The notes under the pieces were generated by a model. That model was given only the letters and a program-made list of their open reading frames with translations, was not told where the DNA came from and searched no databases. From Planctomicrobium piriforme (GTDB lineage: Bacteria; Planctomycetota; Planctomycetia; Pirellulales; UBA1268), in the NCBI GenBank assembly GCA_945861585.1, contig CAMAVC010000034.1, forward strand, positions 1-32,673: DNA of 32,673 bases, written 5' to 3'. A program made the translations under genes and the position numbers. This document shows, piece after piece, positions 16,438-22,799 of this stretch (position 1 is the first letter of the stretch; each line of letters starts with the position of its first letter).

Positions 16438-17106
16438 TCACGCGGATGCTCGCTTTACAGCCTCGATGACCAGCGTGTGGGGAGCCTCGAAATCGCTTTC
16501 CCACTCCTTTTGGAGGCAGGAATGGAAAATATCGGGGAAATGGGTTTCCTTGATCGGGAGGCACCGCCTGATGTTCGTAAAGCCGATGTCCGCCATGAGT
16601 TCTTCGCAGAAGGAATGCGTGAAAATCGTCAGATGCTCGCCACGGCAGAAAATGAAGTTTTCAAAGCGACCGCCGATGCTGCGGCGGTTTTCCGGGAATT
16701 CGCTGAACCAAGCGATGTCGTTCTCTACGAATTTGCGGATGGCCGAATCCCCGTTTGGCGCGCCGACGCGATACACGCCTCCGGGGCGAAGGCACCGAAA
16801 CACCTCTCGGAAATGGTTCTCGAGGGATGGAAGGTGTTCCACCACGTGATGCGAGTAAAAAGCCTCGATCGAATTGTTGGCGAGTGGCAGGGGGTTTCGC
16901 AGGTCTGCCCACACGTCGCACTTGCCAGTGAACATGTTGGCATCGATGTTGATCCAGCCAGGAAGGTAGTTGTTCCGCCCAGGGCCTAATTGCACACGCG
17001 AATTGCCGGCCTGTGGAGCTCTTAGCCATCTGTACAGCATCCCATTGATTTTCATCACCGGGCTGCACGCGGCGTAGAATGCGGCCTTAGCCGAACGATT
17101 CATCAT
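16438..17106 (-). CDS. Class I SAM-dependent methyltransferase
   Basis: 222 aa. The SAM loop is VQLGPGRNNYLPG (38-50), followed by WINIDA with the acidic residue that binds the ribose. YSHHVVEHLPSLENHFREVF is the Methyltransf_11-type motif IV region, and LRPGGVYRVGAPN follows as motif V. Small stand-alone enzymes of this kind in glycan clusters O-methylate a sugar or the chain end. The start ATG at 17106 overlaps the stop of the acetyltransferase (ATGA). After it come the acyltransferase-3/NeuD scars. The exact target is unknown. Confidence 0.88.
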   Translation of the reverse strand: MMNRSAKAAFYAACSPVMKINGMLYRWLRAPQAGNSRVQLGPGRNNYLPGWINIDANMFTGKCDVWADLRNPLPLANNSIEAFYSHHVVEHLPSLENHFREVFRCLRPGGVYRVGAPNGDSAIRKFVENDIAWFSEFPENRRSIGGRFENFIFCRGEHLTIFTHSFCEELMADIGFTNIRRCLPIKETHFPDIFHSCLQKEWESDFEAPHTLVIEAVKRASA

Positions 17107-17783
17107 GCCCGCGATACTCCCAATCGTGCTGCCATCCGCCCTGGCACGCCAAACACGATCGAGTCTTCTAGTACGTCGGCCAAGGCTGCGGAGTTTGCGC
17201 TCACCTTGCTGCGTGGGCCAATCCGCTTGCCCGGGCCGACAGACGCGTGGAGTCCCAGGAACACATCCTCGGCGATCGCTGCCCCGCCGCCCAGCGTGGC
17301 GTAGGGGGAGAGCACGGCGAAATCCCCCGTGGATGCATCGTGGCCCAGAGAGCTGTGGTAGTTCATGAGCGTGAATCGGCCGAGGCGGACTGAGTCGCTC
17401 GCGATTGCGTGCGGGCAGAGGATCGAGCCTGGGCCGATGGCGGCCGAGGGGGCGACGATCGCCGTGGGGTGCACGAGCGTGAGAAACGCGTCATTGTGTG
17501 CGAGAAGTATCTCGGCGACCTGGCGCCGCACGCCCGGAATGCCGATCGCCAAGAGGAACGCGTCTCCCGGCTCGGGCCGGAAGTGAGCGGGGTCGCCAAG
17601 AATGGGGAGCGGAACGCGGCGGGCCGAGTCGGCCGATAGGAAGCCGGCGATTTTTGCGGCGTGGTCGGGCCAAGCGTCGCGGGCCCAGTGGAGCACCTCG
17701 CGCCCAAATCCGCCGGCCCCCACGATCAGGATGCGGCAGACCGAGGCTGGGGGCGTGAATTGCTGGGCAGGGTCTGCGCGCAC
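17103..17783 (-). CDS. NeuD/PglD-type sugar N- or O-acyltransferase
   Basis: 226 aa if the GTG at 17783 is used; it follows AGAGGA at a good spacing, whereas the longer frame to 17984 reads through a palindromic repeat and lacks family sequence. Residues around 15-30 (RILIVGAGGFGREVLHWA) are the PglD/NeuD nucleotide-sugar-binding domain. The C-terminal half is a left-handed beta-helix (HPTAIVAPSAAIGPGS, YATLGGGAAIAEDVFLG, KRIGPRSKVSANS), with a likely catalytic His in SSLGHDAS. The family transfers acetyl-CoA (or another acyl group) to a UDP-4-amino sugar or sialic acid. Together with the DegT and dehydratase genes it suits bacillosamine-type synthesis. A weak -10-like TAGAAT lies at 17834-17839. 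Confidence 0.85.
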   Translation of the reverse strand: MRADPAQQFTPPASVCRILIVGAGGFGREVLHWARDAWPDHAAKIAGFLSADSARRVPLPILGDPAHFRPEPGDAFLLAIGIPGVRRQVAEILLAHNDAFLTLVHPTAIVAPSAAIGPGSILCPHAIASDSVRLGRFTLMNYHSSLGHDASTGDFAVLSPYATLGGGAAIAEDVFLGLHASVGPGKRIGPRSKVSANSAALADVLEDSIVFGVPGRMAARLGVSRA

Positions 17784-17914
17784 TCCGTTCCTCTGGGTGG
17801 CAGCCAAAGATCCCGATTTTTCCGACCAGGAGAATTCTACAACATCTTTGCGGTGCAAGCGTTTAGCGCGGGCGAGGCCGCGCAGGGGGGACGAGGGCCC
17901 GGGCCACGGCTTCC

Positions 17915-17939
17915 GACAGGCCTGGAGGCCTGTCGCTAC
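17915..17939. repeat. Palindromic repeat, type A copy 1
   Basis: GACAGGCCTGGAGGCCTGTC followed by GCTAC. The first 20 bases form an 8-bp inverted repeat around TGGA. Other copies of this family lie at 18314, 19004 and 19840. This copy lies in the non-coding gap between the acetyltransferase and the plus-strand 74-aa gene. Confidence 0.9.
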
Positions 17940-17977
17940 GGGGGCGGGGAGGGGTGGCGATGGGAGGCCAGCGACTG

Positions 17978-18005
17978 TTGACACGAAAGTAAACGGGCGT
18001 ACACT
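17978..18005 (+). promoter_or_regulatory. Sigma70-type promoter of the 74-aa gene
   Basis: A consensus -35 TTGACA (17978-17983) and a near-consensus -10 TACACT (18000-18005) are separated by 16 bp. Transcription would begin near 18012, leaving a leader of about 35 nt with a strong GGAGG ribosome-binding site (18037-18041) before the ATG at 18047. The spacing and the RBS agree with each other, which raises confidence. Confidence 0.7.
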
Positions 18006-18046
18006 CTCCTAGATTGCCGCTGCACTGTGAAAAAACGGAGGTGGCC

Positions 18047-18271
18047 ATGACGGTGGAGCAGTTCCGCAACGCTTTGAGGGCCCAGCCATTTCGGCCGTTC
18101 GTGATGCATCTGGCCGATGGCCGAGCAATTCCCGTGCAGCACCCCGAGCTTGCCGTATCGACATCCACTGGCCGGACCACGATCGTCGTGCAGCCCGATG
18201 ACACGTTGAACATCATCGATCTGCTGCTGGTGACGGATCTTGAATATCGCGAGCCCGCCGACGCGGCCTGA
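18047..18271 (+). CDS. Small conserved hypothetical protein of a planctomycete-type family
   Basis: 74 aa from the ATG at 18047, set by a clear GGAGGTGG site and by the promoter upstream; an ATG at 18014 in the same frame lacks an RBS. The sequence MTVEQFRNALRAQPFRPFVM, then HLADGRAIPV and DDTLNIIDLLLVTDLE, is compact and mixed alpha-beta with no membrane segment. I recall many near-identical small proteins in Pirellulales genomes, with the QPFRPF...LADGR and DLLLVTDLE ends conserved, but no function. It is monocistronic and sits among repeats and toxin-antitoxin-like genes. Confidence 0.78.
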   Translation: MTVEQFRNALRAQPFRPFVMHLADGRAIPVQHPELAVSTSTGRTTIVVQPDDTLNIIDLLLVTDLEYREPADAA

Positions 18272-18313
18272 CGCGGCCGAGAGATGGGGGCCGAAATCCG
18301 GGGTTTGTCCTTC

Positions 18314-18338
18314 GACAGGCCTGGAGGCCCGTCGCTAC
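18314..18338. repeat. Palindromic repeat, type A copy 2 (contains the stop codon of the 60-aa gene)
   Basis: GACAGGCCTGGAGGCCCGTC followed by GCTAC. On the minus strand the element starts GTAGCGACGGGCC, and the TAG (18335-18337) is the in-frame stop of the 60-aa gene. One arm carries a single mismatch to the perfect palindrome. Confidence 0.9.
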
Positions 18339-18517
18339 AGGGCGCTACCGCCGCCTGGGAGCCGGCGGCGGAGGAAGTTCATCCGCTTTTCAAGCGGCAA
18401 CGCGAGCCGACGGCGGATCAGTTCCTCGAGCTGCCGCTCACTCTCGGCCTTGAGCGCAGCCAGAGCCTTTTCTCGCTGGCGACTGACGGCGGTCGAGTGA
18501 TTGCCTTTCCGGGCCAC
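18335..18517 (-). CDS. Small hypothetical protein, possible partner (antitoxin-like) of the nucleotidyltransferase
   Basis: 60 aa, starting at GTG 18517, 2 bp after the stop of the nucleotidyltransferase. It begins ARKGNHSTAVSRQREKAL and has a long charged helix (LAALKAESERQLEELIRRR), then MNFLRRRLPGGGSAL at the C-terminus. I recall this Gly-Gly-Gly-Ser ending in short planctomycete proteins that sit directly beside nucleotidyltransferase genes, which fits a two-gene module. Highly basic, so DNA or RNA binding is possible. The stop codon lies inside a palindromic repeat. No function proven. Confidence 0.6.
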   Translation of the reverse strand: MARKGNHSTAVSRQREKALAALKAESERQLEELIRRRLALPLEKRMNFLRRRLPGGGSAL

Positions 18518-18519
18518 GG

Positions 18520-18984
18520 CTAACGCTTCCGAATGGACTTCAGGGTTTTTTCCAGGATCGGGAGCACGGCCTTGTCGCGATCGCGCCCCGCAGCCTTCTT
18601 GCTGGCAATGATATCGTCGAGCGATGCCACGCGCAGAAGCAGTCCATCCACGTCCCTCTCGACCGACCGTGATCGTAGGCCCTCAAAGGACCGCACCCCG
18701 TGAATCTGCGGCATGAAGTCGACCTGTAGGCCGGTGTCGTCGTCGACGACGCGGTAGAGCCGCGACACGGGATAGAACGGACGGAGGATCATCGCGTGCA
18801 AATCAGCGGCCACCGCCTTCAGCTTCCGCAGGTTCGTGGGCGTGTCGCGGAACATAAAGTCGAAATCGAGCGTCGTCACGGGGGCACCGTGCATCGCTGC
18901 CGCCGCGTTGCCGATGAGCACCGCTTCGAGCCGATGCTCGTGGAGCGCGCGCAGGATGCGAGTGAGAAGAGGCGTGGCGTTCAT
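18520..18984 (-). CDS. Nucleotidyltransferase of the AbiEii/DUF6036-like group, possible toxin
   Basis: 154 aa. VLIGNAAAAMHGAPVTTLDF then DFM shows the fold start and the D-x-D metal site (TLDFDFM) of the minimal nucleotidyltransferase superfamily. LQVDFMPQIHG gives the third strand with its Asp. DDIIASKKAAGRDRDKAVLP is the conserved helical pattern of AbiEii-like and DUF6036-type proteins. Some relatives are type IV toxins that nucleotidylate tRNA acceptors or other targets. The small basic protein follows 2 bp downstream, so the two probably form one transcription unit. Toxicity is inference from the family. Confidence 0.72.
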   Translation of the reverse strand: MNATPLLTRILRALHEHRLEAVLIGNAAAAMHGAPVTTLDFDFMFRDTPTNLRKLKAVAADLHAMILRPFYPVSRLYRVVDDDTGLQVDFMPQIHGVRSFEGLRSRSVERDVDGLLLRVASLDDIIASKKAAGRDRDKAVLPILEKTLKSIRKR

Positions 18985-19003
18985 GCGACCAGCATACCCG
19001 GCC

Positions 19004-19028
19004 GACGGGCCTGGAGGCCTGTCGCTAC
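19004..19028. repeat. Palindromic repeat, type A copy 3
   Basis: GACGGGCCTGGAGGCCTGTC followed by GCTAC, one base off the type A consensus. It lies 11 bp from a type B copy, so two palindromes separate the nucleotidyltransferase start from the upstream gene's end. Confidence 0.88.
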
Positions 19029-19038
19029 TGGGAGAGGA

Positions 19039-19060
19039 GACAGGCTGAAGCCTGTCCTAC
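19039..19060. repeat. Palindromic repeat, type B copy 1 (contains a gene stop codon)
   Basis: GACAGGCTGAAGCCTGTC followed by CTAC; the 18-base core folds as GACAGGCT/AGCCTGTC. Read on the minus strand it begins GTAGGACAGG, and the TAG (19057-19059) ends the substrate-binding-protein gene. Confidence 0.9.
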
Positions 19061-19470
19061 GCCGGCGGGGCGGGGAGGCGGGCGGTGATGGCTTGCATCA
19101 GGCGGGCGTGCGCTGGCAGCCGCGAGAGCACGCCCGGGATGAGCGACTGCTTGTAGATGTGGCTGCACGTGTTGCGATCGGCGATCAAGTCGAGGGCCGG
19201 CTGGTATTCAGCCTCGAGGACGAAGCCCCGGTCGAGGCCGGCTTTGATCGCGCCGCGAGGGCTATTGGGCACGTCGAGCCCCTCTGCCATCAGGCATGCG
19301 CGCAGGTATTTCCAAAAGAGCTCGGCGCAATATTCAAACTTCTGGATGCGGCCGTTCTCGAGGACGTCGCGCACGAAGTCGGGATACGGACTGCAGTCAA
19401 GCGAGAGTGCCTGCGACAGGCCGGCGAGGGCCCGCTGCAGGTTGTCGTGGCCTAATTCGCCGCTCGCCAT
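19057..19470 (-). CDS. HEPN-like nucleotidyltransferase substrate-binding protein (HI0074 family), probable toxin-module partner
   Basis: 137 aa from the ATG at 19470. The chain is all-alpha. RIQKFEYCAELFWKYLRACL (41-60) matches the HI0074-family helix, and DRNTCSHIYK (98-107) contains R99-x4-H104, the R-x4-6-H motif that HEPN ribonucleases use. It starts inside the end of the upstream MNT-like gene (19-bp overlap), the standard two-gene order of MNT/HEPN modules. HEPN members are usually RNases held inactive by the paired nucleotidyltransferase. Activity is inference. Confidence 0.78.
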   Translation of the reverse strand: MASGELGHDNLQRALAGLSQALSLDCSPYPDFVRDVLENGRIQKFEYCAELFWKYLRACLMAEGLDVPNSPRGAIKAGLDRGFVLEAEYQPALDLIADRNTCSHIYKQSLIPGVLSRLPAHARLMQAITARLPAPPA

Positions 19471-19790
19471 ATCTCTCTGCCCTCGTAGGCATGCCGCCGG
19501 AAATTTTCGTCGGTGACGAGCGCAAAGTCGATCACCTGGCACCGCCAGGGTACGTCGGACTCGAGCAATTCGTTCATCAGCCGCGACACGCCGCCCGGCA
19601 GCGGCTCGGGGCCGGCGATTCCAATATCGACGTCGCTCGAATGTTCGCAGTGGCCGCGGGCCCGGGAGCCGAAGAGAAAGACCTCGTAGCGAGGGTCGGG
19701 GATCGCGGCGAGGCAGATCCGCTTGGCAAGCGCGAGGTAGCGCTCTTCGAACGGCGTGCGCGGCGCGGGCGGACGGCGATGGGCGGGCAT
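19452..19790 (-). CDS. MNT-type minimal nucleotidyltransferase (HI0073-like), probable antitoxin
   Basis: 112 aa from the ATG at 19790 (MPAHRRPPAPRTPFEERYLA). The open frame extends upstream through a repeat and is not used. VFLFGSRARGHCEHSSDVDI (37-56) contains the GS-x10-D-x-D active site of the minimal nucleotidyltransferases. Family members pair with HEPN proteins and neutralise them by adenylylation. The overlapping downstream gene is the expected partner. Length is normal for the family. Confidence 0.82.
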   Translation of the reverse strand: MPAHRRPPAPRTPFEERYLALAKRICLAAIPDPRYEVFLFGSRARGHCEHSSDVDIGIAGPEPLPGGVSRLMNELLESDVPWRCQVIDFALVTDENFRRHAYEGREIWRAAN

Positions 19791-19839
19791 GACGAGAGTG
19801 TACTCCGCCTGTGGGGACGGAGCGCCGGCTCTGGCCATC

Positions 19840-19864
19840 GACAGGCCTGGAGGCCCGTCGCTAC
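19840..19864. repeat. Palindromic repeat, type A copy 4
   Basis: GACAGGCCTGGAGGCCCGTC followed by GCTAC. Next to it, 19871-19883 (minus strand GTAACGACGAGCC) resembles the first half of another copy, and the TAA in that half-copy ends the reductase gene. Confidence 0.88.
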
Positions 19865-19881
19865 GGGGTGGGGGCTCGTCG

Positions 19882-20604
19882 TTACGAGGCGCCGCCGTCG
19901 ATCGTGAGAACTTGGCCCGTGATGAAGGCCGCACGGGGGCTCGAGAGGAAGTCGATTGCGCCCACGACGTCGGCCGGCAGGCCCAGGCGGCCGAGCGGTG
20001 TGCGGCGGATGATGCGGCTGCGGTTGTCGGCTGAGAGGGAGGCCGAGAGGTCTGTTTCGAGAAAGCCCGGAGCCACGGCGTTGACCCGGATGCCCCGAGG
20101 CCCGAGTTCACGGGCCAGACTCCGGGCGAAGCCCTCCAGGCCGGCTTTCGTGGCGGCGTAGACGGCAAGGCCCGGGCTGCCGTGCGAAGCCACGATCGAT
20201 GACACGAGCGTGACCGACGGCTGCTCGGCCTTCACGAGCATCTGCCGCACCGCCTCGCGCACGAGCACGATCGAGCCGCGCAAGTTGACTGCGAGCATCG
20301 CGTCGATCTCGGCGTCGGTGGCCGTGGCCAGCACGCCCTCGTGGGCGATTGCGGCATTCGCGATGCAGTGGTCGATCGAGCCGAAGGCGGCCGCAGCCCG
20401 CTCGACGAAGCCCCGCAGGGCCGAGGCGTCGGCCGCGTCGAGCGATTCGATGAGCAGCCGGCCCGGGTGTTTGGCGGCGAGGGCCGCAAGGGCCTCCGAG
20501 CCAGACCGCGAAAACGTGGCCACGGAGTCGCCGCGGGCCAGCAGCCGCTCCACGACGGCCAGCCCGAGGCCACGCGATCCGCCGGAGACGAGGGAGGTGG
20601 CCAT
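19882..20604 (-). CDS. FabG-like short-chain dehydrogenase/reductase
   Basis: 240 aa. LVSGGSRGLGLAV (5-17) is the NAD(P) loop; N107 in LAVNLRGS, S135/S136, Y149 and K153 form the catalytic set in SSIVASHG...VYAATKAG. GRLGLPADVVGAIDFLSS and ITGQVLTIDGGAS are the C-terminal FabG signature. Such reductases convert 3-oxoacyl-ACP to 3-hydroxyacyl-ACP. It begins 1 bp inside the end of the RelE remnant (TAATG) and lies 0.5 kb downstream of the ligase/ACP pair, with only the truncated toxin-antitoxin module between. It could supply a hydroxyacyl group for the sugar, which is a context inference. Confidence 0.85.
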   Translation of the reverse strand: MATSLVSGGSRGLGLAVVERLLARGDSVATFSRSGSEALAALAAKHPGRLLIESLDAADASALRGFVERAAAAFGSIDHCIANAAIAHEGVLATATDAEIDAMLAVNLRGSIVLVREAVRQMLVKAEQPSVTLVSSIVASHGSPGLAVYAATKAGLEGFARSLARELGPRGIRVNAVAPGFLETDLSASLSADNRSRIIRRTPLGRLGLPADVVGAIDFLSSPRAAFITGQVLTIDGGAS

Positions 20605-20720
20605 TAGCGGTAAGCATCCTTGCGATGTGAAACCGCGACTACAAGGACCGCCTTTGTGTCGTCGTTGATTTCGTAGATCACGCGATACGTGCCGACACGA
20701 ATTCGTTGGGCGTCACGCCG
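20604..20720 (-). pseudogene. Truncated RelE/ParE-type toxin (C-terminal third only)
   Basis: The frame reads [19 protein letters not shown], then [15 protein letters not shown]: the last strands of a RelE-family toxin, with the catalytic-side Arg and the SHRKDAYR end. Normal family members have about 85-90 residues; only about 35 remain after the antitoxin stop at 20713-20715, so the N-terminal 50 residues are missing. A longer open frame (to 20828) runs over the antitoxin gene and its sequence there is not RelE-like. Read as a deletion remnant rather than an active toxin. Confidence 0.65.
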
Positions 20721-20919
20721 ACTTATTTCCGTGAATCTCTCGGACAGCCTGTGAGATGGGAACAGCATCATCGGGCCCCGCTTTTGCGGCGTCATAGGCA
20801 CGAATGTCCTCGAGCTGGTCCAAATCATCCTGAATCTGCCGCCATTGCGCTATCGTCAGCACGACGTCCGTTGGCTGCTGGTGCTCGTCGACGAGGAAGC
20901 GGGGATGTACGGTAGCCAC
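20713..20919 (-). CDS. RelB-like antitoxin next to a truncated toxin
   Basis: 68 aa, starting GTG at 20919. [20 protein letters not shown] opens a short beta region, and [20 protein letters not shown] is the Phd/RelB-type helix with the [13 protein letters not shown] linker that binds the toxin. The protein looks complete and of normal length, while its cognate RelE is cut short. It may still bind DNA as an orphan repressor. Repeats lie upstream at 21012-21063. Confidence 0.72.
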   Translation of the reverse strand: MATVHPRFLVDEHQQPTDVVLTIAQWRQIQDDLDQLEDIRAYDAAKAGPDDAVPISQAVREIHGNKSA

Positions 20920-21011
20920 ACGAACTGCTCCGGGATGGAATTCCCCGCAGTTTACTCGAAACGAGTGCCCACCGCTGGCAGTCGGGATGCTTGCCCCATG
21001 TGGGCAGGAGA

Positions 21012-21063
21012 GTAGGACAGGCTTCAGCCTGTCGGGCGAGTGACAGGCTGAAGCCTGTCCTAC
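21012..21063. repeat. Two type B palindromes in inverted arrangement
   Basis: 21012-21033 reads GTAGGACAGGCTTCAGCCTG then TC; 21042-21063 reads GACAGGCTGAAGCCTGTC then CTAC. The second is the exact inverse complement of the first, so the pair itself forms a larger inverted repeat with an 8-bp loop (21034-21041), in addition to the small palindromes. A further fragment, GGGATGCTTGCCCCATG (20984-21000), resembles half of the type C element. These fill the gap between the antitoxin and the ligase gene. Confidence 0.9.
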
Positions 21064-21077
21064 AGGGGCGTTACATC

Positions 21078-21117
21078 GGGGACGGGGACGGGGACGAGGA
21101 CGAGGACGAGGACGAGG
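21078..21117. repeat. Short tandem repeat, 6-bp period (GGGGAC / GAGGAC)
   Basis: Three GGGGAC-like units are followed by four GAGGAC-like units directly downstream of the ligase stop (21120). It is non-coding on the minus strand, and the plus-strand reading would be an Asp/Glu/Gly run with no start site worth using. It is a candidate for length variation. Confidence 0.85.
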
Positions 21118-21119
21118 GA

Positions 21120-22484
21120 TTAGCGGCGGGGGATTTTGCCGGCGGCGGTGAGGGTGAGCTTCTTGACGACGTCGACCACCCGCGGCACGCCGTGGGCTTC
21201 GAGCCGCTCTCGGCAGACGGCGAGCGACGCCGCACGGACCTGGTCGGGCGTGGTGCCGGCCGGCAATGGCTCGTGGATCACGATCTCCGCCGCCACGAGC
21301 TCGCCTGTGATCGCGCTCGGCAGGCCGTAGACGCGGGCGTCGGCGATGCCGGGCACGCCGCGGAGAATTTCCTCGACGCGCTTCGGAAAGACTTTCGCCC
21401 CGCCCACCACGATCACGTCGCTCCGCCGGCCCGTGAACTCAAACCGCTTGCCCCGGCGCTCCACGAGATCGCCCGTGGCCACTTCGGCCGTGTCGCGCGA
21501 GAGCTGCACGAGCAATTCGCCATCGCGCCGCATCGAGAGCCGCACGCCCCCTGGCAGCGGCCGGCCGATCCACTCGATGGGAAACCCTGCCTGGCTGTCG
21601 GTCACGCGAAACACTTCGCCGAGCTCCGTGGTGGCGTAGACATGCGTGATCTTCGCATTCGGAAACAGTTGCTTGGCCTGCTCCAAGAGCTGAGCGTCGG
21701 TCGCTTCGCCGCCGAGCGTGATCCGATCGAGCTTCATGGTGGAGACCACCGCACGGTCGCCCGAAGCGATCAGGCGGCGCAGGAGCGTGGGCGTGGCCGG
21801 CAGGATCGACACATCTTCATCGACGCACGCCTTGGCCACGAGATCGGGATCGCGCGAGGCGGGCACCACGAGCCGGCCTGCCGTGAGCATCGCCTGGAGC
21901 CACACCTGCAGGCCGGCCCAGCGGGTGGCGTCGTAGACGAGCAGCCAGCCGCGGCCGTGCCACTGCTCGGCCAGCCGCGCGGCGGCCAGCAGCGAATCCC
22001 ACGAGTGGTCGACGAGCTTGGGCGGGCCGCTCGTGCCGCTCGTGGCCACCACCACCTGCGGCGGCACCGTCTCAAACTCGCGCCGCGGGCCCGCTGCCGC
22101 GGCGGCGGGCAGCACGAGCGAGTCGTCGAGCGGCACCCAGTCGCGGAGTTCGCCCACGAGGTCACGGGCGTCTTCGGCAAGGAATGCCACCGGCACGTGC
22201 TCCCGCCCGCAGGCCGCGGCGATCACCACGAGCGATTCGACGCGCTTTGCCCGGGCCACGATCCCCACGGGCCGCGCGGCGGCCAGCTCGCCTTCGAGCT
22301 TCATGATCGCGGCGGTGAGCGTGGCATAGTCGATCACGCGGCGGGCCTCGCCGCCGGCATTGGCGACGATCGCCGTGCGATCAGGAAATTGGCGGGCGAC
22401 GAGGGCAATGGCCGAGGCGAGCCGGTCTTCGGCCGGGGCGTCGGCGAGGTGGGCGATCGTGGTGGCGTTGGCGGCGGTGGTCAT
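21120..22484 (-). CDS. Acyl-adenylating ligase (AMP-binding, acyl-CoA/ACP synthetase-like)
   Basis: 454 aa from the ATG at 22484, which overlaps the ACP stop by 4 bp. The A3 motif reads VVATSGTSGPPKLV, A5 YATTELGEVFR, A7 ATGDLVER, A8 RRSDVIVVGGAKVFP, and the C-terminal catalytic Lys lies in LTAAGKIPRR. The chain is shorter than typical 500-600 aa acyl-CoA synthetases, like the compact ligases that charge a dedicated carrier protein. With the ACP directly upstream, it probably loads a small carboxylic acid on the ACP. The acid is unknown. The neighbourhood of an amino-sugar pathway suggests sugar N-acylation. Confidence 0.85.
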   Translation of the reverse strand: MTTAANATTIAHLADAPAEDRLASAIALVARQFPDRTAIVANAGGEARRVIDYATLTAAIMKLEGELAAARPVGIVARAKRVESLVVIAAACGREHVPVAFLAEDARDLVGELRDWVPLDDSLVLPAAAAAGPRREFETVPPQVVVATSGTSGPPKLVDHSWDSLLAAARLAEQWHGRGWLLVYDATRWAGLQVWLQAMLTAGRLVVPASRDPDLVAKACVDEDVSILPATPTLLRRLIASGDRAVVSTMKLDRITLGGEATDAQLLEQAKQLFPNAKITHVYATTELGEVFRVTDSQAGFPIEWIGRPLPGGVRLSMRRDGELLVQLSRDTAEVATGDLVERRGKRFEFTGRRSDVIVVGGAKVFPKRVEEILRGVPGIADARVYGLPSAITGELVAAEIVIHEPLPAGTTPDQVRAASLAVCRERLEAHGVPRVVDVVKKLTLTAAGKIPRR

Positions 22485-22759
22485 GGTGTATGTGGGCGTG
22501 GTGAATTCAAGGCGGAGGAGTAGATGGAGACAAGGTCGGAGACGGTGCGGATCGCGGGCCGCGGCGCCGCGGCCGGAGCCGAGCGAAACGGATCGACGCC
22601 CAGCGACCTCTCGAGCAGGACGATCGTCTGGGCGAGATCGAGCGAGTCGAGGCCGAGATCGGCGGCGAGCAGCATCTCGGGCGAGATTGCTTTGGCATCG
22701 CGGCCGGTGTCGTGGAGCACCGTGCGGATGGCGGCGGCGATGGCGTCGAGGGGTGGCAT
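22481..22759 (-). CDS. Acyl carrier protein
   Basis: 92 aa. DLGLDSLDLAQTIVLLE contains S39, the phosphopantetheine attachment serine, in the DSL motif; helix I (LDAIAAAIRTVLHDTG) and the later AIRTVSDLVSIY helix complete the four-helix ACP fold. The ATGA overlap with the ligase gene implies a dedicated carrier. A palindromic repeat and 36 bp separate it from the sugar transferase. Confidence 0.88.
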   Translation of the reverse strand: MPPLDAIAAAIRTVLHDTGRDAKAISPEMLLAADLGLDSLDLAQTIVLLERSLGVDPFRSAPAAAPRPAIRTVSDLVSIYSSALNSPRPHTP

Positions 22760-22777
22760 GGGATTGGGCGGAGAAAT

Positions 22778-22799
22778 GACAGGCTGAAGCTTGTCCTAC
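22778..22799. repeat. Palindromic repeat, type B copy (contains the sugar transferase stop codon)
   Basis: GACAGGCTGAAGCTTGTC followed by CTAC, one base off the type B consensus. On the minus strand it begins GTAGGACAAG; its TAG (22796-22798) is the stop of the sugar transferase. Confidence 0.88.

Noticed and set aside
17784..17984. N-terminal 67-codon extension of the NeuD-like gene
   Set aside because: It includes a palindromic repeat and shows no family sequence; the GTG at 17783 with AGAGGA upstream fits the family N-terminus.
17915..21063. CRISPR array made of the spaced GACAGG repeats
   Set aside because: The copies are irregularly spaced from tens to more than a thousand bases apart, lie between genes, and have no constant-length spacers or cas genes near them.
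21078..21117. Acidic Asp/Glu repeat peptide encoded by the 6-bp tandem repeat
   Set aside because: No start codon with ribosome-binding site and no conserved flanks; the tandem repeat alone explains the reading frame.
20991..22523. Long plus-strand open frame of 510 codons opposite the ligase and ACP
   Set aside because: It lies on the other strand of well-supported genes and is rich in His/Arg/Gly as expected for a GC-rich shadow frame; its start reads through palindromic repeats and the tandem repeat.
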